Source: Thermoanaerobaculia bacterium
GTDB taxonomy: Bacteria > Acidobacteriota > Thermoanaerobaculia > UBA5066
NCBI GenBank assembly: GCA_023717585.1
Contig: JAMQPJ010000566.1
Span: 1 to 6,180, forward strand
Direction: 5' to 3'
Length of the DNA: 6,180 nucleotides
Program-made: the position numbers and the translations under genes
Shown here: in pieces, positions 1 to 5,754 of the stretch
How positions within the stretch are numbered: position 1 is the first letter of the stretch
Layout: each line of letters starts with the position of its first letter
The notes under the pieces: model-generated
Databases searched by the model: none
What the model saw: only the letters and a program-made list of their open reading frames with translations
Told to the model about the DNA's origin: nothing

Positions 1-1454
1 CGCGTGACGGAAGGACGCTCTGGATCGCGAACGCGAAGGGCGGGTGGTCCTGGTCGAACGCCGCAGGCGGTCCCGACCCGACGAAGCTGGGCGACGACAA
101 GCCCTGGAAGAAAACGCGCACGATCCCGGGCTCCGTCTCCCGCGTGGAGGTCCCGTCCGCGGCCGCGCTGGCGACGCTCACGGCGCGCGCGTACGCGAAC
201 CGCCGGCCTGGGGCGCGCGGCGCGGCTCCGGTGAAGGCCTCGGCCGTCGTGCCGGCTGCGCCCGGCGGCGCGTCTCCGATCAAGCACGTCGTCTACGTCA
301 TCAGGGAGAACCGCACGTACGACCAGGTCCTCGGCGACCTCCCGCAGGGCAACGGCGACCCGTCGCTCGTGATCTTCGGCCGGGATGTCACACCGAACGC
401 CCACGCGCTCGCGGAGGAGTTCGTCCTTTTCGACAACCTCTACTGCGATGCCGAAGTCTCGGCGGACGGGCACAACTGGTCGATGGGCGCGTACGCGACG
501 GACTTCGTCGAGAAACTCTGGCCGCCGATGTACGGGGGCAAGGCCTTCACGTACCTCTTCGAGGGGAACGACGCCGCGGCTTTCCCGACGAACGGTTATC
601 TTTGGGACGCCGCCGCGCGCGCGGGGCTCACCCTCCGGAACTACGGAGAGTTCGTCGGCGTTGCCGCCGAGATGACACCGGAGAAGCTCACCTTTTCGAC
701 GGGAATGGCCGGGGCGCTCAAGGGCAACACGTGCCCCTTCTACCCCGGCTTCGACATGGACGTCCTCGACAACGCGCGCGTCGACATCTTCCTCAAGGAG
801 TTCCGGGGTTTCGTGAAAGCGAAGGAGATGCCGCGTCTCACCATCGTCCGGCTCGGGAACGACCATACGGCGGGCACGAAGAAGGGCGAGCGCACGCCGC
901 GCGCGATGGTCGCCGAGAACGACGTCGCGCTCGGGCGCCTCGTCGAGGCCATCTCGCGCTCCCCGTTCTGGAAGGACACCGCGATCTTCGTGATCGAGGA
1001 CGACGCGCAGAACGGCTCTGACCACGTGGACGCCCACCGGACGGTCGGGTTCGTGATTTCGCCCTTCACGCGGCGCAAGGGAGCCGTGGACTCGACGATG
1101 TACTCCACCGTGTCGATGCTCCGGACCATGGAGCTGATCCTCGGCCTGCCGCCGCTGTCCCAGCACGACGCGTCCGCGACGCCGATGACGAACGCCTTCG
1201 TGGACACACCGGACCCGACGCCCTTCGTCCACCGCGAAACCGGGATCCCGTTCTACGAGATGAACCCCGACGGCGCGCCGATGCAGGCTCTCGTCGGCAC
1301 GTGGGACTTCTCGAGGGAAGACGCCGCGCCGGACGTGCCGCTCAACGAGGCGGTCTGGAAGAGCGTCCGCGGCCCGGATTCCGAAATGCCCGCTCCCGTC
1401 AACGCCGCGTTCGTTCGCGTGCCGCCCTTCGCGCCGCGGGCCGACCCGCCTTAG
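1..1454 (+). CDS. YncE-like beta-propeller / alkaline-phosphatase-superfamily phosphoesterase, 5'-partial
   Basis: This is the C-terminal 483 codons of a larger protein. The reading frame (first full codon at base 3) is open to the left edge, so a GTG at 144 is internal and not the start. The first 70 or so residues (DGRTLWIANAKGG, later SVSRVEVPSAAALATLT) look like the last blade of a YncE/40-residue-repeat propeller. A linker follows, then a phosphoesterase domain (PF04185-like) from about base 280. It opens with IKHVVYVIRENRTYDQVLGD, whose E and N (306-311) are the expected metal ligands. Further family motifs are SADGHNWSMGAYATDF (459 on), LGNDHTAGT (852 on) and EDDAQNGSDHVDAHR (996 on), the last contributing acidic and His ligands. 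Family proteins are usually exported and hydrolyse phosphate esters; the substrate here is unknown. The fusion matches the class named 'bifunctional YncE family protein/alkaline phosphatase family protein'. The TAG stop overlaps the stop of the convergent membrane-protein gene. Family assignment is firm; the nucleophilic residue is not assigned. Confidence 0.93.
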   Translation, partial: RDGRTLWIANAKGGWSWSNAAGGPDPTKLGDDKPWKKTRTIPGSVSRVEVPSAAALATLTARAYANRRPGARGAAPVKASAVVPAAPGGASPIKHVVYVIRENRTYDQVLGDLPQGNGDPSLVIFGRDVTPNAHALAEEFVLFDNLYCDAEVSADGHNWSMGAYATDFVEKLWPPMYGGKAFTYLFEGNDAAAFPTNGYLWDAAARAGLTLRNYGEFVGVAAEMTPEKLTFSTGMAGALKGNTCPFYPGFDMDVLDNARVDIFLKEFRGFVKAKEMPRLTIVRLGNDHTAGTKKGERTPRAMVAENDVALGRLVEAISRSPFWKDTAIFVIEDDAQNGSDHVDAHRTVGFVISPFTRRKGAVDSTMYSTVSMLRTMELILGLPPLSQHDASATPMTNAFVDTPDPTPFVHRETGIPFYEMNPDGAPMQALVGTWDFSREDAAPDVPLNEAVWKSVRGPDSEMPAPVNAAFVRVPPFAPRADPP

Positions 1455-2113
1455 GCCATTTCGTCCACCAGGTCCCGGTGCGCGTCGACCCATGCCGCCC
1501 ACGGAATCAGGATCAGTCCCGCGATTCCGGTCCAGCCGACGACGGTCATGTTCGGGGGCGGCGGGCCGAAGGCCGTCCCTGCGTACGCGACGAGGAAGAA
1601 GGCGATCAGTCCGGCGAGCGCCCATCGGCCTGTTGCATCCTTCGGTTTCGTCGTGCGGAGGTAGAGCCAGACGCCGAGCGCGAACAGCGGCAGCTCGAGG
1701 GCGAGCGTTCCGGCGCGCGAGTTCCAGAGGCCCATCCCGACGAAAATCGTTCCGTTCGGCGTCAGCGGAAGGTCCGGACGGTGGACGACGGCGTCGCAGA
1801 TCCAGTGGCTCACGACGCCGAGTGCGACGACGCCGCCCGCCAGAACGCTGCGCGACACGATGTGAACCAGAAAGCCGAAGAGCGCGCCCCAGAGGACGGC
1901 CATGAGCAGGCTGTGCGACCACGGGGTGCTGTCGAAGGCGATCGGCGTGAAGGCCGTGTTGCCCGGCTCGATGCTCGCGCTCTCGACGCCCGTCAGAATG
2001 AACACCGGCCAGAGGAGGTCGAGAAGGAAGGGCGCCGCGAGGAGGACACCGAGCGAGGCGCGGGGCGCGGCTGCCTTCGAGGCGAACCCGACGGCGGCGT
2101 GTCCGATGCACAT
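1451..2113 (-). CDS. Polytopic membrane protein, YdjM/LexA-binding-like 'metal-dependent hydrolase' family
   Basis: The product is a 220-residue integral membrane protein with about five or six hydrophobic segments (near residues 20-40, 64-86, 88-108, 135-152, 163-182 and 190-208). Potential metal-binding residues recur at membrane edges: H5 in the N-terminal GHAAVGFASK, D32 in LLDLLWP, H67 in PWSHSLL, and H103, D107 and H111 in VSHWICDAVVH. This His/Asp pattern resembles the YdjM family (PF04307), annotated as membrane-bound metal-dependent hydrolases, although activity is unproven for most members. The HRG-type run that often precedes the SH motif is replaced here by STPW. The ATG at 2113 is supported by GGAGAGAGGAG at 2118-2128 and by the family-like N-terminus. 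It lies 17 bases after the S53 peptidase stop, so it is probably the last gene of that operon. Its TAA overlaps the stop of the opposing phosphoesterase gene. Membrane topology is clear; the enzymatic role is inferred from the family name only. Confidence 0.85.
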   Translation of the reverse strand: MCIGHAAVGFASKAAAPRASLGVLLAAPFLLDLLWPVFILTGVESASIEPGNTAFTPIAFDSTPWSHSLLMAVLWGALFGFLVHIVSRSVLAGGVVALGVVSHWICDAVVHRPDLPLTPNGTIFVGMGLWNSRAGTLALELPLFALGVWLYLRTTKPKDATGRWALAGLIAFFLVAYAGTAFGPPPPNMTVVGWTGIAGLILIPWAAWVDAHRDLVDEMA

Positions 2114-2117
2114 CGAG

Positions 2118-2128
2118 CTCCTCTCTCC
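2118..2128 (-). promoter_or_regulatory. Ribosome binding site of the YdjM-like gene
   Basis: On the minus strand GGAGAGAGGAG lies in the 17-base gap after the peptidase stop codon. The AGGAG core ends 4 bases before the ATG, and an upstream GGAG ends 11 bases before it. This purine run supports the ATG at 2113. Confidence 0.65.
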
Positions 2129-2130
2129 GC

Positions 2131-3792
2131 TCAGCCGAGGAGCCTCTTCAGGAGGGCTCCGACGCGGGCCGAACCGAGGCCCGTGACGGGGTCCCAGCCT
2201 TTTCCCGCCCGGTAGCCCGCGACGCCCGCATAGGAGTTATCGCCCCGGACGACGTCCCGGAACGGCGAGGCTCCCCGGGAAGCCTCGTAGAGGGCGGCGT
2301 TCGCGGCGCCGAGGCGCGGCCGACCCGCGCCGGCACGCGCGGCGTTCGCGCGCGCGAGGATTCCGGCCCAGATCGGCGCGGCGACGCTGGTCCCGCCGGC
2401 GGCAGTCCACTTGTTTCTCACGAAGACCGAGAGTCCGGGATCGGGCGACGCGACGGCGGCGACGTCGGGAATTCCGCGGCCGGTCACGCCGCGGCGGCCG
2501 GCGAGGGCCTGTTTCTGCCATGCGGGCACGGCGACGAAACGGGAGAATCCACCGCCGCTCGCACCGCGATCCGGGCCGTCGTTCCAGGCGGTCTCGGCGA
2601 AGGTGTCGCCGCTGGGCACCAGCTTCGTGCCTCCGACCGCGGTCACTTCGGGGACGACGCTCGGGAAGTCCACGTGGCGCTGGCCGTCGAACGCGACGCT
2701 GTCTTCGGGCACGTCGCCGGCTCCCGCGTCGCCGGAAGCGCAGACGAAGGTGATGCCCAGAAGCGCGCAGGAGAGGAAGAGCTGGCGGGTCTGGTCGTAG
2801 CGGCGGGAGGAGGCGAAGCCGTCCTCCGGCATGCCCCACGAGATCGAGACGATCGAGGGGCGGCGCGCTTCGGGCGCGTCGAGGAGCGCGTCCAGGAAAT
2901 CCACCCAGCCCGCGTCCGTGTTCGGCACCCACCACAGATCGATGTCCGAGTCGGGCGCGGTACCGCGCACCCAGTCCATGTCGAGCGCGACCTCGAGGTC
3001 GGCGGCTCCCGTCTTCCCCCGGTAGTCGTTCTTCGCCCCGGACACGGAAACCTCGGTGACGTCGCCCGCGGGGAGCCCGTAATGGGCGCAGAAGGCCCCG
3101 AAGTCGCGACTGGAGAAGCCTCCCCCGAATTCGAGGATCGCGACGCGCTCGCCGCGAGCGCCCGCCGTGCCGGGCTCCGGAAGGTCATACGCCGCCCGGA
3201 TCTCCTCGGGCGTGTAGCCGCCCGCGGGGCCGCGCGCCGCGGCGAGGCCGCGGCGGGGAACTCTGGAGCGCGTCGGGGCGAGGATCGGCGGAAAGCGCCG
3301 GGCGGCCGGGAACGTATTGAGACCCGCGATCCCGCGGATCACGGCTGCGAGCGAAGCCGGTATCGAAGGGTCTCGCTCGGTCGCGATGGCCCGCCGCCCC
3401 AGAGGCGAAAGCGACCGCGGCAGGTCGTATTCGCCGAGGGGGATGTCGAACGCGCGCGCCACCTTTTCGGCCGGGCCGTGGGCCTGGACCGCGGTGCGGG
3501 CGCCGGTGACGCCGTCCACCGTGAGCCCGGCGTCGCGGAGGAACGACAGAACGGCGTCGAGATCCTGGTAGCCGGGGGCGACGAGCGCCTTGACCTCGTC
3601 GGGAGAGAGGTGGCGCCCGTAGACGGCGCTCGCCGGATCCGCGACGGCGTAGGCGGCTTCGCGCAGCACGCGGATGTCTTTCGCCTGAAGGAGGACCGTG
3701 AAGCGGATTTCCTCGCCGGCCGGACACGGACCCGTCCGCCGCGCGAGCGGCAGCCGCCGGGAGACGTGGCGGGGCAGTACGAACCTCTGCAT
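2131..3792 (-). CDS. S53 family serine-carboxyl peptidase (sedolisin/kumamolisin type) with propeptide
   Basis: The product is a 553-residue acid endopeptidase precursor of the sedolisin clan. Residues ~25-165 form the pro-kumamolisin activation domain (for example ADPASAVYGRHLSPDEV at 51-67). An Arg/Pro-rich linker (~165-190) probably contains the autoprocessing site, and the catalytic domain starts near GGYTPEEIRAAYDLP. The catalytic set is complete: E267 and D271 in LEVALDMDW, D355 in CASGDAGAGD (oxyanion Asp), and S469 in GGTSVAAP. The D355-S469 spacing of 114 equals that of D164-S278 in kumamolisin. The C-terminal calcium site is also recognisable: D513 in FRDVVRGDN, then the glycine-rich AGKGWDPVTGLGS with D534. 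SISWGMPEDG (316-325) is another family motif. No hydrophobic signal peptide is seen; the N-terminus (FVLPRHVSRRLPLA) looks like the usual start of the prodomain. The ATG lies 3 bases after the lipocalin-like stop, with AAGGAA at 3801-3806 inside the end of that gene, suggesting coupled translation. Confidence 0.95.
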   Translation of the reverse strand: MQRFVLPRHVSRRLPLARRTGPCPAGEEIRFTVLLQAKDIRVLREAAYAVADPASAVYGRHLSPDEVKALVAPGYQDLDAVLSFLRDAGLTVDGVTGARTAVQAHGPAEKVARAFDIPLGEYDLPRSLSPLGRRAIATERDPSIPASLAAVIRGIAGLNTFPAARRFPPILAPTRSRVPRRGLAAARGPAGGYTPEEIRAAYDLPEPGTAGARGERVAILEFGGGFSSRDFGAFCAHYGLPAGDVTEVSVSGAKNDYRGKTGAADLEVALDMDWVRGTAPDSDIDLWWVPNTDAGWVDFLDALLDAPEARRPSIVSISWGMPEDGFASSRRYDQTRQLFLSCALLGITFVCASGDAGAGDVPEDSVAFDGQRHVDFPSVVPEVTAVGGTKLVPSGDTFAETAWNDGPDRGASGGGFSRFVAVPAWQKQALAGRRGVTGRGIPDVAAVASPDPGLSVFVRNKWTAAGGTSVAAPIWAGILARANAARAGAGRPRLGAANAALYEASRGASPFRDVVRGDNSYAGVAGYRAGKGWDPVTGLGSARVGALLKRLLG

Positions 3793-3795
3793 TCG

Positions 3796-4242
3796 TCAGT
3801 TTCCTTCGACCGGGCGGAGGCGTTCCCATACGAGCATCGCGTCCATCAGGTGACCGCGCACCTGAACCGTCGGCGCGCTCACGATGAGGCGGTCGCCGGA
3901 GATCCGGTAGAAACGAACGAGATCCGAGCCGATCCAGTTCGGGAAGAGGGACTGCGAGACATGGTGCACGACGACGCCGTGCGTCTCGTCCACCACGTAG
4001 GTGCCGAAGTACGAGATGCACCCGGTCAAGGCGGCCGCGACCTCTTCCGGCGTCCCGGCCAGCTGGTCGTTGACGGCGAAGCGAGGGCGGTCCCCGCGCA
4101 TGATCTGCATCGACATGTGGCCGGTCGTGTCGTAAAGACACAGGCCCGAGATGTTCATTCCGAATGGAAACACGACCTGGCCCTCGGAGCGGAATTCGAA
4201 GACGAGCAGCTTCCAGGCGCCGGCAAGGGAGGTCCCGTGCAT
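3796..4242 (-). CDS. Lipocalin-like domain protein
   Basis: The product is a 148-residue single-domain protein matching the bacterial lipocalin-like domain (PF13924 type). It starts SLAGAWKLLVFEF (5-17), followed by VVFPFGMNISGLCLYDTTGHMSMQIM (a strand pair, 23-48), a helical TPEEVAAAL (64-72), YFGTYVVDETHGVVVHHVSQSLFPNW (78-103), then the closing strands DLVRFYRISGDRLIVSAP (107-124). The fold is a small beta-barrel that usually binds a hydrophobic ligand; no ligand is known for this family, and no signal peptide is present. The frame is open upstream to 4518, but that would overlap the divergent secreted-protein gene and add a low-quality Arg-rich tail. ATG 4242 places the family's L-x-G-x-W motif at the N-terminus, so it is preferred. 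A weak AGGA lies 11 bases upstream. It is the first gene of the likely operon with the S53 peptidase and the YdjM-like protein. Confidence 0.85.
   Translation of the reverse strand: MHGTSLAGAWKLLVFEFRSEGQVVFPFGMNISGLCLYDTTGHMSMQIMRGDRPRFAVNDQLAGTPEEVAAALTGCISYFGTYVVDETHGVVVHHVSQSLFPNWIGSDLVRFYRISGDRLIVSAPTVQVRGHLMDAMLVWERLRPVEGN
3801..3806 (-). promoter_or_regulatory. Ribosome binding site of the S53 peptidase, inside the preceding gene
   Basis: AAGGAA on the minus strand lies within the last codons of the lipocalin-like gene, 8 bases before the peptidase ATG. The stop (3796-3798) and the start (3790-3792) are 3 bases apart. This is the usual layout for translational coupling. Confidence 0.6.
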
Positions 4243-4304
4243 GTTGCGGGCAATCCTACCCCGGCGCCGTCTCCCTTGGCGGCGTCCGCAAAAGGTGTCC
4301 ACCC

Positions 4305-4317
4305 GACGGTATGCTCC
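4305..4317 (+). promoter_or_regulatory. Candidate promoter -10 region of the secreted unknown gene
   Basis: GACGGTATGCTCC contains TATGCT (4310-4315), a plausible -10 hexamer 54 bases before the GTG start. The 13-base block recurs with 11 matches at 5742-5754 ahead of the other plus-strand gene. No convincing -35 hexamer lies at 16-18 bases upstream, so this is a comparison-based suggestion. If real, transcription would begin near 4322 and give a leader of about 48 bases. Confidence 0.35.
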
Positions 4318-4335
4318 ATGCAAGCGGGTCGGTGA

Positions 4336-4357
4336 GGGGCTCCGTTCGCGGAGTCCC
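4336..4357 (+). promoter_or_regulatory. Leader stem-loop abutting the Shine-Dalgarno
   Basis: GGGGCTCCG (4336-4344) pairs with CGGAGTCCC (4349-4357) around a TTCG loop. This gives nine base pairs including one G-U wobble. The last stem base is followed directly by GGAGG (4358-4362), the Shine-Dalgarno of the secreted-protein gene. The stem could stabilise the 5' end of the mRNA or influence ribosome access. It has no T-run after it, so it is not a Rho-independent terminator. Confidence 0.5.
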
Positions 4358-4362
4358 GGAGG
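4358..4362 (+). promoter_or_regulatory. Strong Shine-Dalgarno that decides the GTG start at 4370
   Basis: GGAGG sits 7 bases before GTG 4370. It fixes the start of the secreted-protein gene against the longer open frame that reaches back to 4151 and would overlap the divergent lipocalin-like gene. Confidence 0.75.
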
Positions 4363-4369
4363 ATCAATC

Positions 4370-5002
4370 GTGAGTTCTCTTTCGCGGCGTTCCGTTTCGG
4401 CCGGGAGGGCCCTGGCCGCGCTCACCTTCGTCGTCGCGGTCGGAACCCGAGCGGCCGACCTCGATTCGCCGAAGGTGAAGAAACTGGGCCGCACGGTGGT
4501 CCGCTTCAAGGACGACATGCTTCAGGTCGTCGTGGGCTACAAGCACGCGCAGCTTCACCTCGACAGCAAGTGGATCCTCCTCGAGACCTGCCTCTCCGCT
4601 TCGAGCAACCAGCCCGTCGAGATTTTCCGCGAGGACGTGTCGCTCATCCTGCCGGACGGCACGCAGGTTCCCATGCCGAGCCAGAAGAAAATGGCCCAGG
4701 GTCTTCCGGACCTCCGCCGCATGCTCAATCAGGCGCGCGTCACGCGCGATCCGCTCGGGGGTTACTTCCCCGGGCGCACCCGGGAGGAGAGGCTCGGATT
4801 CTTCGCGGTGCCGGGAGAACAGATCGTGTTCGATCGGGTCACGGTGAACCGCGACACGCTCGCGTGGGGCGACCTCTTCTTCGAGTCCCCGAAGGGGCGA
4901 TTCGAGCCCGGGATCTACACGCTCGTCATGGAGAACAAGCTCGCGCACGTCCGCCTGCCGCTCGCGCTCGGCATCGAAGGGGACCTCGAGCGCGTGAAGT
5001 AG
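4370..5002 (+). CDS. Exported protein of unknown family
   Basis: The product is 210 residues and I do not recognise a named family. The N-terminus (basic SLSRRSVSAGR, hydrophobic ALAALTFVVAVG, then TRAAD) is a signal peptide, probably cleaved after residue 29. SRRSVS is only loosely like a twin-arginine motif, so Sec export is the simpler reading. The mature part looks mostly beta-stranded: RTVVRFKDDMLQVVVGYKHAQ (41-61), WILLETCLSAS (68-78), VEIFREDVSLILPDGTQVPMP (83-103), and a C-terminal block PGIYTLVMENKLAHVRLPLALGI (180-202). A helical, charged stretch lies near 104-142. EDVSLILPDGTQVPMP and the 'PGIYTLVMEN' ending resemble Ig-like/accessory folds, but this is a fold impression only. There is a single cysteine (C74) and no lipobox. 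The GTG start is chosen from the GGAGG seven bases upstream. It is divergent from the lipocalin-like gene and convergent with the CARDB gene, so it is probably monocistronic. Confidence 0.85.
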   Translation: MSSLSRRSVSAGRALAALTFVVAVGTRAADLDSPKVKKLGRTVVRFKDDMLQVVVGYKHAQLHLDSKWILLETCLSASSNQPVEIFREDVSLILPDGTQVPMPSQKKMAQGLPDLRRMLNQARVTRDPLGGYFPGRTREERLGFFAVPGEQIVFDRVTVNRDTLAWGDLFFESPKGRFEPGIYTLVMENKLAHVRLPLALGIEGDLERVK

Positions 5003-5013
5003 CCGGCCCTCTC

Positions 5014-5026
5014 GTCCGGCCCGGAC
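5014..5026. terminator. Palindrome between convergent genes, weak bidirectional terminator candidate
   Basis: GTCCGG-C-CCGGAC is a perfect 6-base inverted repeat spanning the 23-base gap between the two convergent stops (5002 and 5026). As RNA it could fold with a five-pair stem and a three-base loop on either strand. No T-run follows on either side, so intrinsic termination is uncertain. Confidence 0.3.
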
Positions 5027-5553
5027 TATCCCGGTTTCCGGGGCCCGCAGAGTCCGCGCAGGCTGTACGAGACGGACGTCCGGTTGTTCGTCTCGTCCGA
5101 CTCGGCGACGGCGTTCTCGTCGTCGAGCGAGAGCTCGAGGCGATGCTCGCCCTCGGGGAGCATGGGCTGGGCCGACAGGCTCTTCGTCTGGTTCGAATCG
5201 AGCGCGAGCCCCGTGCTCGTGGCCGCGACGGTGGCCGTGTCAATCAGGCGCAGTCGATTGAGGAAGGGCTTCGCGGACGAGCCCGCGGCCGCGGAGCCGG
5301 CGTTCGTCACGTCGTAGCTCACGTTGAACGAGCACGCCCCGGCACCGGATGCGATGGCGTCCGCGGGGTTCAGCACCGCGACTCCGCCCCAGGGGATGAA
5401 CACCGACCCGATCCGGATTCCCCCCCGGCTCCTGAGGTCGGGCCTGCCGGCCGCGGGACTCGCCGCCGGGCTTGGCGACCCCGCGATCCGTGAGGACGAG
5501 GACAGGCCGGCCGCCATGGTGACGGCGAGGAGAGCGAACGGCTTCGTGCGCAT
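5026..5553 (-). CDS. Small exported CARDB-domain protein
   Basis: The product is 175 residues. It has a signal peptide (RTK, then hydrophobic FALLAVTMAAGL, residues 2-17), a Ser/Pro/Ala-rich linker to about 38, and one CARDB-like Ig-fold domain (about 38-165). Typical CARDB features are RPDL at 37-40, CSFNVSYDVTNAGSAAAG (74-91), the strand FLNRLRLID, LPEGEHRLELSLDDENAVAESDETNN (132-157) and a final strand RTSVSYSL. The D-x-N-x-V-x-E-x-x-E-x-NN block is the family hallmark. CARDB domains occur in secreted and surface proteins and are thought to mediate adhesion or protein contacts; this copy has no catalytic partner. C74 and C169 may form a disulfide tying the C-terminal tail to the domain. 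The ATG has AAGGAG at 5564-5569, 10 bases upstream. It is divergent from the CBM9-like gene and converges on the secreted unknown gene. Confidence 0.85.
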   Translation of the reverse strand: MRTKPFALLAVTMAAGLSSSSRIAGSPSPAASPAAGRPDLRSRGGIRIGSVFIPWGGVAVLNPADAIASGAGACSFNVSYDVTNAGSAAAGSSAKPFLNRLRLIDTATVAATSTGLALDSNQTKSLSAQPMLPEGEHRLELSLDDENAVAESDETNNRTSVSYSLRGLCGPRKPG

Positions 5554-5563
5554 GTGGTGGGAG

Positions 5564-5569
5564 CTCCTT
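5564..5569 (-). promoter_or_regulatory. Ribosome binding site of the CARDB gene
   Basis: AAGGAG on the minus strand, 10 bases before ATG 5553, supports that start and the signal peptide that follows it. Confidence 0.65.
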
Positions 5570-5571
5570 GT

Positions 5572-5587
5572 CGGACCTGAGCGTCCG
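5572..5587 (-). promoter_or_regulatory. Small stem-loop in the CARDB gene leader
   Basis: On the minus strand CGGAC and GTCCG flank a GCTCAG loop. The five-pair stem ends 2 bases before the AAGGAG ribosome binding site. In GC-rich DNA a five-pair stem is common by chance. It is recorded because the secreted unknown gene has a similar but much stronger arrangement. Confidence 0.25.
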
Positions 5588-5741
5588 GTTCGTTACTTGC
5601 AAGATGGCCTGCGGGCGGGCCCTGCGCAAGGCCGGACGATGGTCCCGCGGCGCTGAAAGAAGGCTCCGGAACGCCAGAGGGGCGACTTGGCGTGCCGAGA
5701 CCACCGGATGGAGTGCCGTCACGGGCCGCGACGCGCCTCCG
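5588..5741. other. Intergenic region between the CARDB and CBM9-like genes
   Basis: This is most of the divergent gap. It contains the 8-base palindrome CTTGCAAG (5596-5603) and several short GC-rich inverted repeats such as GGGCCC (5617-5622). No clear -35/-10 pair is visible for the CARDB gene on the minus strand. One plus-strand frame is open throughout, beginning ATG 5604, but its codons (AGA, AGG, ACT, AGT, CGA) are unlike those of the neighbouring genes and it has no ribosome binding site. I therefore regard it as non-coding. Confidence 0.5.
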
Positions 5742-5754
5742 GACGGTACACTCC
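5742..5754 (+). promoter_or_regulatory. Candidate promoter -10 region of the CBM9-like gene
   Basis: GACGGTACACTCC contains TACACT (5747-5752) and matches 11 of 13 positions of the box at 4305-4317. Transcription would start near 5759. There is no recognisable -35 hexamer at normal spacing. The main support is the repeat ahead of both plus-strand genes. Confidence 0.35.

Noticed and set aside
44..1021. A 325-codon plus-strand frame inside the phosphoesterase gene
   Set aside because: It is Arg-rich with no motifs, while the +1-shifted frame carries the complete set of phosphoesterase motifs.
2674..4335. A 553-codon open frame on the plus strand opposite the S53 peptidase and lipocalin-like genes
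   Set aside because: Its translation is Arg/Gly/Glu-rich with no domain, and it lies antisense to two genes with clear family motifs. Long antisense frames are expected in DNA with this third-position GC bias. The equal length to the peptidase is a coincidence.
4151..4369. N-terminal extension of the secreted unknown gene to ATG 4151
   Set aside because: The extension would overlap the divergent lipocalin-like gene, has no signal character and would bury the signal peptide. GGAGG seven bases before GTG 4370 gives a better start.
4243..4518. N-terminal extension of the lipocalin-like gene to 4518
   Set aside because: The added 92 residues are Arg-rich, overlap the coding region of the divergent gene, and precede the natural N-terminus of the lipocalin-like domain.
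5596..5630. CTTGC and GCAAG arms flanking a GC-rich loop in the divergent region
   Set aside because: The loop is 25 bases, the arms are only five bases, and there is no T-run, so it does not support a terminator or operator beyond chance in GC-rich DNA.
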